DNA from: CAWUEZ02 sp963921355
GTDB lineage: Bacteria > Pseudomonadota > Alphaproteobacteria > Thalassobaculales > Thalassobaculaceae
Assembly: GCA_963921355.3 (NCBI GenBank)
Contig: OZ001190.1
Location: 1,922,001-1,986,000 of the forward strand
Length of the DNA: 64,000 bases
Direction: 5' to 3'
Notes under the pieces: generated by a model
Told to the model about the DNA's origin: nothing
What the model saw: only the letters and a program-made list of their open reading frames with translations
Databases searched by the model: none
Position numbers and translations under genes: made by a program
In this document: positions 53,614 to 62,481 of the stretch, piece after piece
How the letters are laid out: each line of letters starts with the position of its first letter
Position numbering within the stretch: position 1 is the stretch's first letter

Positions 53614-54300
53614 TCAGGCGGCAGGTTCCTGGGCGCCGACACCGTCATAGGCGTTGAGCAGGCGCTCGAACCAGCTCTGGATCGGGTCGTCGGCTGTGAG
53701 AACAGCGAACCGCGAGGTGCACCGCACCCATTGCAGCACGCCGAACAGCGGGAAATCGGCATAGGTCGGATGATCGCCGCCGATGAAGGGGCGGTCGGCG
53801 ATCACCTGTCGGATCGGCTCCATCGACTTGCGGAAGGTTTCGACACGGTCCTCGCGGCCGATCTGCACGTCTTCCAGCGACTTGCCGAAACGCTTTTCCC
53901 GCGAACCGCGGAAGTAGTCCTGACAGCTGTCGTCCACGTGCTCGAGGATGTCGGCGATGATCAGACCGCCGACATGCGCCTGAATGGTCATGTTCACGAA
54001 GCCGTTGATGGCTTTGGCCATCCCTCGGCCCTCGGCGGACCCGAAAAGCGATGGCCGGTCGGGATAGGCATCTTCCAGATACTCGGCGATCGCCCAGCTG
54101 TCGGACACCACGGTGTCGCCGTCCTGGGTGACCGGTACGAGTGGCTGTCCCGAGAACGCGACCTTATCTTTCTCGGTGAACTTCACGAGTTCGAGCGTGT
54201 AGTCGAGGCCCTTGTGGGCCAGGGCCATGCGGGTCCGCCAGCCGAAAGGGCTGAAACGCTTCCCGTTCCTGCCGCACAGATCGTAGAAAGTGATGGTCAT
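53614..54300 (-). CDS. glutathione S-transferase family protein
   Basis: A 228-residue GST-fold protein: an N-terminal thioredoxin-like domain (FYDLCGRNGKRFSPFGWRTRMALAHKGL; PLVPVTQDGDTVVSDSWAIAEYLEDAYP) and an all-helical C-terminal domain. The Ser-containing SPFGWR stretch may hold the activating residue. GGAGGACGCC precedes the ATG. It sits upstream of the CMD and MDR genes on the same strand. Confidence 0.85.
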   Translation of the reverse strand: MTITFYDLCGRNGKRFSPFGWRTRMALAHKGLDYTLELVKFTEKDKVAFSGQPLVPVTQDGDTVVSDSWAIAEYLEDAYPDRPSLFGSAEGRGMAKAINGFVNMTIQAHVGGLIIADILEHVDDSCQDYFRGSREKRFGKSLEDVQIGREDRVETFRKSMEPIRQVIADRPFIGGDHPTYADFPLFGVLQWVRCTSRFAVLTADDPIQSWFERLLNAYDGVGAQEPAA

Positions 54301-54426
54301 GGCGTCCTCCGCGGATGAGCGGTTCAGACGCTACCACCGGCCAATCTGGACCGACAACGGTCGCACAGGCTCGGGTGTGATGCCGCTCAGCGACGGCCCG
54401 TCCGCCTGTCTCGCGCAGGCCAGCCG

Positions 54427-56112
54427 CTATTGGGCGTCTCGCCAGTCCTCGATCCAGTTGGTCGTCGTGTACTTGTGGCCGGTCGGCCGCAGGCCCTCGA
54501 GCCAGGTCGGCAGAATGAACGCGTTGGCGCGGAAATACAGCGGCAGCACCGGAAGGTCGCTGGCGTAGAGGCGCTGCAGCTCGCCCCAAAGCTGGCCGCG
54601 CTCGGTGCGGTCCAGCTCGATCTCGATGGCGTCAATCAGCCGGTCCATCTCCGCGCTCTGGTAGCCGGTGTAGTTCTGACCGCCCCAGTTGTTGTCCGCC
54701 GTCGGGATCGAGTCCGAGTGCAGAACCGTGCGGGGCAGGTTTTCCGGTGCCGACAGCCAGGCGAACATCGCCAGACCCGGAAACCGGCGCTTGCTGACGG
54801 TTTCACCGAAAAACACGCGGGCCGGCTCGTTGCGGATCACCGTCTCGACGCCGACCCGTTTCCAGTAGTCGGCCAGTACCTGCTGCACCAGTTCGCGGCT
54901 GCGGTTGCCGGCGGTGGTCATCAGCGAGACCGATAGCCGCGTGCCCTCGGCATTGGTGCGGATACCGTCCGATCCGGGCGTCCAACCGGCCTCCTCCAGC
55001 AGCGCGCCGGCCCGGTCCGGGTCGAACGGATAGGTCGCCACGCCGTCGGTGGTGAAGGTCCAGTCCAGCGGATTGACCGAGCTGATCGCGACGGGCTGCT
55101 TGCCGCCGAACAGCCGGTCGGAGATCGCCTGGCGGTCGACGGCATGGAGCAGCGCGCGACGGACCTGGACGTCGGCCAGGATCTCGTTGTCCAGCATCAC
55201 ATCGAGATGCTCGTAGATCAGACCCGGCTGGTAGAGCACCTGAAACCGGTCGCCATGACGCTTTTCGAAGGCGATGGCCTGGTCGATCGTCAGGCCGAGC
55301 TCGCCGGCGACCATGTCGACGGCACCGGACAGCAGGTTCGCCTCCAGAGCCGAGGTGTTCTCGATGGCGCGGACCACGATGCGCTCGAAAGCCGGCGGCG
55401 GGCCGCGCCATTCCGGATTGCGGGCCAGCGCGATCTGGCTGCCGACCTGGACCTCGGCGACCCGGTACGGACCGTTCCACAGGCCGGGATTGGTGGGGTC
55501 GGTCTGATACAGGGTGCGGTTGCGGTACTCGCGGGGCTCGGCGAAGGCGGCGCGGTCCAGGTGGGCTGGCAGGACCTGGAAGTCGCCCATCGAGCGGTAC
55601 CGGTAGTCCAGCTTGCGGGCGACGATCGTGAACCGCTTCGGTCCATGGACCACGATGTCGAGCACGTCCTGGTACGCCTTGATCGAGTCCACGCCGGTTT
55701 CCGGATGCCGGCCGACCTCCCAGGCGAACACCACATCGTCGGTGGTGACCGGTGTGCCGTCGCCCCAGAACGCGTCATCGCGCAACGCATAGGTCTTGCG
55801 GATTCCGGCGACCGGCTCGCCATCCTCAGTCTGGCTGTCGAAGACCTCCGCGTCGCCGGCCTCGATGCTGGGCAGACCGGTGCACAGCTGGCAGGCCGGT
55901 TCCCAGTCATGGTTTTCGATGGTGATCTGGCGATGGGTGGCCCCGAGCACGTAGGACTTGGCCAGCATGGAGTCGATCATCGGGTTCAGGGTCGACGGAT
56001 ACTGGCTGATGCCGATGGTCAACGACTGCCGCGCCAGCGTCGGCGGCGATGACAGCAGCCCGACGACCAGGGCAAGGACAACGACCAGACTCCCGGTCAG
56101 ATGACGACGCAT
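54427..56112 (-). CDS. peptide/nickel-type ABC transporter substrate-binding protein (SBP family 5)
   Basis: A 561-residue periplasmic protein of the OppA/DppA class. The signal peptide is LTGSLVVVLALVVGLLSSPP. Family landmarks are ISQYPSTLNPMIDS, ALRDDAFWGDGTPVTTDDVV and DVQVRRALLHAVDRQAI. The start ATG 56112 has TGGAGG 7 bp upstream, and the longer frame lacks a signal. No permease or ATPase gene is adjacent, so it is an orphan binding protein within this window. Confidence 0.9.
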   Translation of the reverse strand: MRRHLTGSLVVVLALVVGLLSSPPTLARQSLTIGISQYPSTLNPMIDSMLAKSYVLGATHRQITIENHDWEPACQLCTGLPSIEAGDAEVFDSQTEDGEPVAGIRKTYALRDDAFWGDGTPVTTDDVVFAWEVGRHPETGVDSIKAYQDVLDIVVHGPKRFTIVARKLDYRYRSMGDFQVLPAHLDRAAFAEPREYRNRTLYQTDPTNPGLWNGPYRVAEVQVGSQIALARNPEWRGPPPAFERIVVRAIENTSALEANLLSGAVDMVAGELGLTIDQAIAFEKRHGDRFQVLYQPGLIYEHLDVMLDNEILADVQVRRALLHAVDRQAISDRLFGGKQPVAISSVNPLDWTFTTDGVATYPFDPDRAGALLEEAGWTPGSDGIRTNAEGTRLSVSLMTTAGNRSRELVQQVLADYWKRVGVETVIRNEPARVFFGETVSKRRFPGLAMFAWLSAPENLPRTVLHSDSIPTADNNWGGQNYTGYQSAEMDRLIDAIEIELDRTERGQLWGELQRLYASDLPVLPLYFRANAFILPTWLEGLRPTGHKYTTTNWIEDWRDAQ

Positions 56113-56271
56113 GGCAAGCCTCCAGAGGTTCAACAAGAGGATAGGACCCGCACCGGCCCGGTCAATTCGTTGCTGTTCGAGCCGAAATTGCGCTACTTTA
56201 GAGGGAATTATCGTCACTGACCTGCCCGATCTGGCTGATCGCAGCAGGTGACGTGAACCGGAGGCTAGCGC

Positions 56272-56769
56272 GTGATCGATCATCGAGACCCGCCGGAGGC
56301 CTTCAACCCCGGTGTCCTCGAAGCTGCGACGCCCGGCGTCCGCCAGCTGTTCGATTACTGGGACGCGTGTCGCGCCGGGCGTTCCATGCCGTCACGCGAG
56401 GATTTCGATCCCATCGACCTGCCGCGCCTGATGCCGGGCATGATCCTGGTCGACGTCGAAGGCGAGCGGCCGGACGGTTCGGGGATCTTCAGATACCGTC
56501 TGGTCGGCTCCGACGAGGTCGAGGCCCGTCGGCACAACCCGACCGGCAAGCTGATCGAGGACGGTTACTACGCCTCGTCCCTGGACAGTGCCCTCGGCGC
56601 CTACGAGTTTGTTCGGTCCCGCGGGATCCCGCTATACGACCCGTTGGACTTCGTCGACCGCCGCGGCCGACGGGTTCAGGAGTCTTCCATTCTTCTGCCG
56701 TTCTCCGAGGATGGTGTGACGGTGTCACAGATCCTGGTCTATTCGGAACGGTTGAGGTCGCGTTGTTGA
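56272..56769 (+). CDS. PAS_5-type PAS domain protein
   Basis: A 165-residue stand-alone PAS_5 protein: VRQLFDYWDACRAGRSMPSR, then DPIDLPRLMPGMILVDVEGE, YRLVGSDEVEARRHNPTGKL and ESSILLPFSEDG. The start is GTG 56272, supported by GGAGG 7 bp upstream. It has no output domain. It is the second intact member of this family in the window. Confidence 0.8.
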   Translation: MIDHRDPPEAFNPGVLEAATPGVRQLFDYWDACRAGRSMPSREDFDPIDLPRLMPGMILVDVEGERPDGSGIFRYRLVGSDEVEARRHNPTGKLIEDGYYASSLDSALGAYEFVRSRGIPLYDPLDFVDRRGRRVQESSILLPFSEDGVTVSQILVYSERLRSRC

Positions 56770-56943
56770 ACATCAGGAAGATGCCGAAGAACACGGCGCC
56801 GATCCCGTTGTAGCCGTCTGCCATGAACGCGCTGACGGCCGGGACAAGGCAATCAAGAACAGGTCCATCACCACGGCATAGGTCTTGGGCCGGCGGATGA
56901 GCCATCGGTAGAGCGGGATCAGAAACGGGCCGTACACTCGCAC
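56750..56943 (-). pseudogene. remnant of a small membrane protein, frameshifted
   Basis: On the minus strand, GTG 56943 opens a frame encoding VYGPFLIPLYRWLIRRPKTY and a helix AVVMDLFLIAL. Near 56845 the sense jumps to the next frame, which continues PAVSAFMADGYNGIGAVFFG and IFLMFNNA, overlapping the end of the PAS_5 gene. Both parts look like genuine membrane segments, but neither frame alone gives a complete protein. Family not recognised. Confidence 0.4.
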
Positions 56944-56949
56944 TAACGT

Positions 56950-59067
56950 CTATCTAACAAAGACCACGATATAGCCGTGCTCGGAGAGAGACTTCCCAAA
57001 CTCAGCAACGTCATCAGCGCGCCACCGTCGAGTGGTACGGTAGTATTGAAACGGGGAATTCGCCTCAACCAATTCCTCGAGATAGAGCACTTCCGCCTTA
57101 CTGGGGCCCGCCGGTCCACCAACGGGATCGAACGCCTTCACAACATGGCGTTCAAATAGGAGGAACTTCCCTTCCGGTTTTGCACGACGAAGTTTGGCCG
57201 CGTAATCGTTGACCTGCTTCCACTCCTGGAACCCTCCGGTCTCATAGACCGCTTTGCGCAACTTCTCGATCTCGGCTTCCGGCGCTTCATCGTAAACGAT
57301 AGCGACGTAAGGAAGCCGATTGTTCCCGACGGCAGCGCTTAGAGCGTCGATGTCTCTAGCCGGAGACTCCCATCGGTTGTCGGTATCAATCGTACTTTGC
57401 GAACCGCTGAGAATGTTCGCAATGAAGAGGTAGTCAAGACCGCCTGAATTAAGGCGCCTGTACAGATCAAAGTCCTTTGTTGACCGCCGCCAAATCCAAT
57501 CTCTGCCAACAGCGACCTTTCCCACTCGATAATGTTCATCGTCAATGTTCGGATCAATAAGAGTCCAATCGGCGATCAGTTCATCTATGTCAGGCCAATG
57601 CGAGCAATGCTCCAACCCCCATTTCGCGATGATCTGTTCTTCATACCATTTTTTTGATTCAGAGGATTCCGGATCTGCGTTTTTTACAATTCTCACGTAT
57701 TTCTTGAGGGGGGCAATGTCCACTCCGTGGTTTTTCGGGAGGCCGATGACGTGGAGAAAGAAGGCGTCTCTTTTATAACTGTCGTCGTTCCAGATTTTGT
57801 CCTGGAGCGCTTTCCTGCTTTTCTCAAGGTCAATGTCCAACATTTGAAAGAGCCAGAAATTGATGACGTCGAGATGAAGTTTGTTTCCCGTGTTCTCGGC
57901 AATGCCCAAAGAGGATGCTGCGTCAAACGCGCGATCGCTCATTTCCGGAATCCCTAAGAGTCTGTCGATTGGATTGTCTTCAACCTTTACCCCGATGGCT
58001 TGACCGATCCGCCAAAGACGGTGGCCATCGAATGGGGTAACGACACACTGGCTGGCGATCTGATCATCACAATAACGACCAAACACCGCCTCTAGAATAG
58101 TAGAAAGCTCGCGGTTTGCAAATTTCTCAACAGATTTTGTACACATATTCCAGTTTTTACTTTCTATACATTCCAAAATTTTATCTTTTATCTTCAGCAT
58201 ATCGCGTTCCGCCAGCGACATTCTGTTCAGAACATCGTCAATCTCGCGAAGTCTCCAGTCATCGAGTGTCACACCAATCGCGTCTACACACTTGATAACA
58301 TTCCCGCCGAAGAGGTTTCCCGCGCCAACCTCATCACACGCTTTCCATTCTTTTTCAGCACGTTCTCTGGCTTCTTCCAGCTTTCTGAACGGACCGCTAA
58401 CCAACTCGACCGTGCCTTGATCCCGCTGGGAGCGGATGTTCGACATCCACTTCCGATACGCTGATTTGGCGCGCCACCGGTATTGGCTCAGGTTCTCCAT
58501 CTTCGACATCGCCAAAATGCCTAGAGACGCTCCAAGAGCGTGATCCTTGGAGAATGACGCGCCTGACCGGCCTTCGCGCTGTGCAGAAGCAGCCTTCGGG
58601 CTTCTCCAGAACCTTCCATTCCTATCCTGCGACGCCAGAACGGCGTCGCAGAATGTTGCCTCGCCGCTCGCACAGAGCAGCCCGTTGAAAAGAAGCGAGT
58701 CTCCGTAATCGCACTGTTCATGGAGCGTTTCGCCATAGGGTTCAAACAAGAACGCGCCACCTGAATCACAGTACCGACGCCAGTGATAGACATGGCTTAG
58801 TACAATTCTTCTGATGAAATCGAAGTCCTCGTCATCAATGAGGTTTGCAACGCTCTCTTGACGACGTGTAGAGAAGTCGCGTTCTTCGAAGTCGAATCGC
58901 GATCTAGAGATCACCGCACCCTGAAATACCATTTCGGAAAAGGGTTTGTCGGTTGACCACAGAAGATCTTGTAGAAATCCGTCGGATTGCGCCTTCGCTA
59001 CATCTGGCGCAGACACGAAAGCAATGATGGAAAGAACGAAACAAAAGGTCTGACGAGCAAAGCGCAC
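56950..59067 (-). CDS. large orphan secreted protein
   Basis: A 705-residue protein with a signal peptide (RFARQTFCFVLSIIAFVSAP, then AKAQ) and no recognised family. The start GTG 59067 is well supported by AGGAGGT. The N-terminal half has conserved-looking cysteine segments (YCDSGGAFLFEPYGETLHEQ with CDYGDSLLFNGLL after it, and ATFCDAVLASQDRNGRFW), a long helical middle (many charged repeats around residues 200-330) and a C-terminal region with LPYVAIVYDEAPEAEIEKL. GC is clearly lower than in neighbouring genes, so recent transfer is likely. The function is unknown; no metal or catalytic motif could be assigned. Confidence 0.75.
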   Translation of the reverse strand: MRFARQTFCFVLSIIAFVSAPDVAKAQSDGFLQDLLWSTDKPFSEMVFQGAVISRSRFDFEERDFSTRRQESVANLIDDEDFDFIRRIVLSHVYHWRRYCDSGGAFLFEPYGETLHEQCDYGDSLLFNGLLCASGEATFCDAVLASQDRNGRFWRSPKAASAQREGRSGASFSKDHALGASLGILAMSKMENLSQYRWRAKSAYRKWMSNIRSQRDQGTVELVSGPFRKLEEARERAEKEWKACDEVGAGNLFGGNVIKCVDAIGVTLDDWRLREIDDVLNRMSLAERDMLKIKDKILECIESKNWNMCTKSVEKFANRELSTILEAVFGRYCDDQIASQCVVTPFDGHRLWRIGQAIGVKVEDNPIDRLLGIPEMSDRAFDAASSLGIAENTGNKLHLDVINFWLFQMLDIDLEKSRKALQDKIWNDDSYKRDAFFLHVIGLPKNHGVDIAPLKKYVRIVKNADPESSESKKWYEEQIIAKWGLEHCSHWPDIDELIADWTLIDPNIDDEHYRVGKVAVGRDWIWRRSTKDFDLYRRLNSGGLDYLFIANILSGSQSTIDTDNRWESPARDIDALSAAVGNNRLPYVAIVYDEAPEAEIEKLRKAVYETGGFQEWKQVNDYAAKLRRAKPEGKFLLFERHVVKAFDPVGGPAGPSKAEVLYLEELVEANSPFQYYRTTRRWRADDVAEFGKSLSEHGYIVVFVR

Positions 59068-59368
59068 GTAGCACCTCCTAGGTTTCAGCGCACAGGAACT
59101 TGTGAACCAAAGCCAGGGGGCCCAGCTCAACCGCACCAAAGAACCTAATCGGATTCAGAGGGATTAGAAGGTTCGTTTTGCGGGCGGTACACCGCGCCAA
59201 TGACCGTTGAATACGTCCGTATGCGCCGCGTGAAGGCGTGCCGCTTCGTACACTTACGCCATGCGCGCGAGATCCCGAACCCGAACTAAACGAGCTGCTG
59301 AGCCGACACCTTTCTATCTGCCGCTCTCATCGCAGCACCATTTGTCTGGTGGCTCAATTGATTGCCGA
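59068..59368. other. non-coding stretch beside the orphan secreted protein
   Basis: About 300 bp between the divergently placed orphan gene start and the 3' end of the methyltransferase-like gene. It must hold the promoter of the orphan gene. No tRNA, integrase remnant or convincing ORF was found; short plus-strand ORFs here look random. Confidence 0.4.
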
Positions 59369-59403
59369 CCTTCGACCGGATCAGTCCTAGATCCGGTCGA
59401 AGG
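59369..59403. repeat. 14-bp-arm perfect inverted repeat across a stop codon
   Basis: CCTTCGACCGGATC (59369-59382) and GATCCGGTCGAAGG (59390-59403) are perfect complements around a 7-bp loop that holds the TAG stop (59389-59387) of the minus-strand methyltransferase-like gene. The right arm is coding (AFDRI). No T-run follows, so it may be an mRNA 3' end stabiliser or a weak terminator. Confidence 0.7.
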
Positions 59404-60229
59404 CGGCCACCCGATGCCGGACGGCTTGGCGACGGTCCACCTCGCCGATGGGCGCGATGTCCCAGGTCCAGGTTTCGGTGGGGTCGGGCAGCTGTGCGCC
59501 GTCATTGGGATCGAGAGAGGCGATCTGCTGTCCGGCGGCATCCAGGATCTCGATGTCGATGTCGGCGATCAGGCACACCGGGCACACGAAACGGCGCAGC
59601 CAGTCGAGGTGCTGATCTACGAGTCGGCGGCCGATCGCCTCCGCCGCGTCTTCGGTCATCTTTCGGGTCGCGACGGTGGCCAGTTGCGACATCAGGTTGA
59701 CCGAGGCGACGAACCGGATGGTCGGATCGTCGATCCAGCGCGCCGGCGCGCGGACCTGGGGCAGGGCATCCAGGGTCTCGGTGACGTCGTGGACGACACA
59801 CTCGACATTGCCCAGGCGGGCGGCCGCTCGGCGGGTGCGGCCGGAAAAAGCGAGGTCGACCAGGACAACGCGCTCGAACCGGTCGCTGAGATCCTCAAGC
59901 GGTATGTCGTTGGCGTGCCCGGCGCCAAGAACCAGGGCTGTCCCGGCGCCGTCCGCGCCAGCAGCGGCGGCAGTTGCGGCGCGCGTGACGGCGGCACGGC
60001 TGCGCGCCTCGTGGTCCAGCCAGGCGGCACGATGGCGTCGTCGGCGCGCCGAGATCGCGATGAACTCACTGAGATGCCCGGACCACCGGGTGCCCCTCAG
60101 GCTCGGGGTCAGCAGCCATTCAAACGCTTCGCGCAGCATACCCCAGCATCGCCGCTCACGGCCCTTCGGGGAAGCGCCTTGCTGCGGTCGGGTGCGGGTG
60201 TCTTCGGGTGCAGGCTCACCGTCTGTCAT
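59387..60229 (-). CDS. class I SAM-dependent methyltransferase-like protein
   Basis: A 280-residue protein with a Rossmann-like start ALVLGAGHANDIPLEDL, an acidic loop after the second strand (RVVLVDLAFSG) and VECVVHDVTETLDAL, the order seen in class I methyltransferases. An N-terminal basic helical arm (ARRRRHRAAWLDHEARSRAA) precedes it. The substrate is unknown. The true start is ATG 60229, divergent from the TPP-riboswitch operon. The open frame beyond it is antisense to the binding-protein gene. Confidence 0.6.
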   Translation of the reverse strand: MTDGEPAPEDTRTRPQQGASPKGRERRCWGMLREAFEWLLTPSLRGTRWSGHLSEFIAISARRRRHRAAWLDHEARSRAAVTRAATAAAAGADGAGTALVLGAGHANDIPLEDLSDRFERVVLVDLAFSGRTRRAAARLGNVECVVHDVTETLDALPQVRAPARWIDDPTIRFVASVNLMSQLATVATRKMTEDAAEAIGRRLVDQHLDWLRRFVCPVCLIADIDIEILDAAGQQIASLDPNDGAQLPDPTETWTWDIAPIGEVDRRQAVRHRVAAFDRI

Positions 60230-60265
60230 TGACAGCTTTGGCCTCGCGACGCAGGTTAACCGCGC

Positions 60266-60348
60266 GTGATGCTGGGGTGTCCGGGCGACCGGGCTGAGAG
60301 CAAACCCATCGAACCTGAACCGGGTCGTGCCGGCGGAGGGAGACGTCA
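60266..60348 (+). ncRNA. TPP (thiamine pyrophosphate) riboswitch
   Basis: All the THI-element core segments are present in order: GGGGTGTCC (from about 60274), GGGCTGAGAGCAAACCC with the pyrimidine-binding CTGAGA (60294-60299), GAACCTGA (60311-60318), the CCGGGTCGTGCCGG stem and CGGAGGGA (60334-60341). It lies on the plus strand, 62 nt before the ATG of the binding-protein gene of a LIV-type transporter. TPP binding would normally switch expression off. A pyrimidine-rich stretch near 60380 faces the GAGGAG ribosome-binding site, which would allow translational control. Confidence 0.92.
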
Positions 60349-60409
60349 CGGTCCTTGACGATCCCGCCGAGTGACCGCGCCTCTCCAGCCAGGCCCTGAG
60401 GAGTGCGTG

Positions 60410-61579
60410 ATGAGGCGAGGAACAGGCTTTCGGGGCCGGGCGTTCAACTGGGCTCGCGTTCCGTTGGTCGTGGGGGGCCTGGGGGCTTTCCTGGGCTTGG
60501 GGCCGGCCGCTGCCGCCGACGGGCCCGTCCCGATTTCGGTGCTGGTCCCGATCACCGGGTTCCTGGCGCTCGAGGGCACGGCCCAGCGCAACGGCGCGGT
60601 CATGGCGCTCGACGAACCGCCAGCCGGAGTCACCGTCACCTACGATGTGGCTGATACCGCGACCTCGCCCGAGGTGGCGGTCACGGCCCTGCGCCGGGCG
60701 CTCGACCGCCAGTCGCCGATCGCGGTGGCGGCACCGATCTTCGGCACCCAGATGCTGGCCATGGCGCCGATCGCGGATCGCGCCGACGTGCCCCTGATCA
60801 CGGTGTCCGGTACCGCCAAGCTCACCGAACTCGGCCACGATATCGTTTTCCGGTTCTTTCCGACCGACGCCGTGGTGAAGGTCGCCCAGGCACGCTACGC
60901 GGTCGAGGATCTCGGGATGACCCGTCCGGCGATCCTGTACCAGACCACCGCCTATGGGCAGAGCGGTCACGGCGAGCTGGTGCGGGTTTTGGGCGATCTC
61001 GGCGTGGCACCGGTCCTCGAAGAGGCCATCGATCCGAGCATCAAGGACTTCGTGCCGGCCCTGGAACGGGCGACGGCGGCCGGCGCCGACGGCCTTCTGC
61101 TGCAGTTGCATTCCGGTCCGACCGCGCTGGCGGTCCGCCAGGCCCACGAGCACGGCTTCGGCAAGCCGATCGTCGCCGGGTCCGCCCTGCACCAGCCGAC
61201 GACGGCGGCCCTGGTCGAGCCGGCCGCCCTGGCCGGAGTCTGCGCCGAGAGTGCCGCCTCGCCGATCTCCGATCCGCGGCCCGGCGTGAGGGCCTTTGCC
61301 GAGGCCTATCGCGAGCGCTTCGACAGCGAGCCCGACGCCTTCGCGCTTGCCCAGTATGACGGCATGACGATGGTCCTGGCTGCCGTCGCCGACGGGGCCC
61401 GCAGCCCCCAGGCGGTGAAGCGGTGGCTGGGCGACAACCGGCACGAGGGTCTGGCCATGACCTACCGCTCGGACGGCAAGGGCAACATGGCCCATGACGC
61501 CGTGATCGTGTGCTACTCCGGCCAGGACCGGGTGCCGGAGATCGTCAGGCGATACGACAACGTCGACGGCGTGCGGTGA
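60410..61579 (+). CDS. LIV-type ABC transporter substrate-binding protein under TPP control
   Basis: A 389-residue periplasmic binding protein of the branched-chain amino acid (LivJ/K) fold. The signal peptide is VPLVVGGLGAFLGLGPAAAA. The body has ISVLVPITGFLALEGTAQRN, IAVAAPIFGTQMLAMAPIAD and LYQTTAYGQSG. The start ATG 60410 has TGAGGAG upstream. A TPP riboswitch directly upstream means the ligand is probably thiamine, a thiamine precursor or a related compound rather than leucine. livH follows with a 4-bp GTGA overlap. Confidence 0.88.
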   Translation: MRRGTGFRGRAFNWARVPLVVGGLGAFLGLGPAAAADGPVPISVLVPITGFLALEGTAQRNGAVMALDEPPAGVTVTYDVADTATSPEVAVTALRRALDRQSPIAVAAPIFGTQMLAMAPIADRADVPLITVSGTAKLTELGHDIVFRFFPTDAVVKVAQARYAVEDLGMTRPAILYQTTAYGQSGHGELVRVLGDLGVAPVLEEAIDPSIKDFVPALERATAAGADGLLLQLHSGPTALAVRQAHEHGFGKPIVAGSALHQPTTAALVEPAALAGVCAESAASPISDPRPGVRAFAEAYRERFDSEPDAFALAQYDGMTMVLAAVADGARSPQAVKRWLGDNRHEGLAMTYRSDGKGNMAHDAVIVCYSGQDRVPEIVRRYDNVDGVR

Positions 61580-62481
61580 TCGAGACGGCGTTGATCGAGA
61601 CTGCGGCGCAACTCGTCGTCACGGCCCTGGCGCTGGGGTCGACCTACGCGCTGGTGGCGCTCGGCTTCGTTCTGATCATCAACGCCGTCGGGGCCGTCAA
61701 CTTCGCCCATGGCGACCTGGTCATGGCCGCCGGCTTCGTGACCGTCGCACTGGTCACCCTGCTGCCGGCGGAAACCGCTCTGCCGGGCCTCGTGCTGCTG
61801 CCCGGGGTGATGGCCGTCATGGCCCTGGTCGCCCTGGTCCTGGCCGCCCTGGCCTACTTGCCGCTGCGCAAGGGGCCACCGACATCGGTGTTCATTTCGA
61901 CGATCGCGGTCGGCCTGATCCTGCAGCATGGCATCCAGCTGACGGCCGGGCCGCAGCCACGGGTCGGCCCACCCCTGGTCGGCGGCGGCTGGGTCGAGGG
62001 TGGCGGTCTTCTGGTCTCGCATCAGCAGATCGCGACGGTGGCTGTCGCCGCCCTGCTCGTGGCGGCGGTACACGGGCTGCTGCATCGCACGCGGTTCGGC
62101 AGGCGGCTCCGCGCGGCGGCTCAGGATCCGGAACTGGCGCGGGCCTTGGGCATCAATCTGGCCGTCACGATCGCCGCGACCTTCGCGATCGCCGGCGCCC
62201 TGGCCGGTGGGGCCGGGCTGCTGCTGTCGCACCAGTACTTCGTGACTCCGACTGACGGCGCCGGGCTGATGCTGAAGGCCTATATCGCCACGGTGATCGG
62301 TGGCTGGGGGCGGGTCTGGGGAGCGGCCCTGGCCGCCCTGGCGATCGCCCTGTTCGAAGTTCTGGTCGCTGCGGCGGTCTCGTATCTGGTGGCGGAGGCC
62401 CTGCTCTATATCGGCGTGCTGGCCGTGCTGATGGCGCGGCCCCGCGGCCTGTTCGGCGAAGCCGAGGGCCGGCGGGCATGA
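61576..62481 (+). CDS. LIV-type ABC transporter permease (LivH)
   Basis: A 301-residue inner-membrane permease: ALALGSTYALVALGFVLIIN and FAHGDLVMAAGF at the N-terminus, a LRAAAQDPELARALGINLAV coupling loop, and the typical C-terminal YIATVIGGWGRVWGAALAAL. The start GTG 61576 overlaps the preceding TGA, and the stop overlaps the next ATG (ATGA), so the three genes are translationally coupled. Confidence 0.92.
   Translation: MIETALIETAAQLVVTALALGSTYALVALGFVLIINAVGAVNFAHGDLVMAAGFVTVALVTLLPAETALPGLVLLPGVMAVMALVALVLAALAYLPLRKGPPTSVFISTIAVGLILQHGIQLTAGPQPRVGPPLVGGGWVEGGGLLVSHQQIATVAVAALLVAAVHGLLHRTRFGRRLRAAAQDPELARALGINLAVTIAATFAIAGALAGGAGLLLSHQYFVTPTDGAGLMLKAYIATVIGGWGRVWGAALAALAIALFEVLVAAAVSYLVAEALLYIGVLAVLMARPRGLFGEAEGRRA

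Noticed and set aside
60230..61495. Upstream extension of the methyltransferase-like gene
   Set aside because: Antisense to the binding-protein gene and the TPP riboswitch; the methyltransferase-like sense begins only at 60229.
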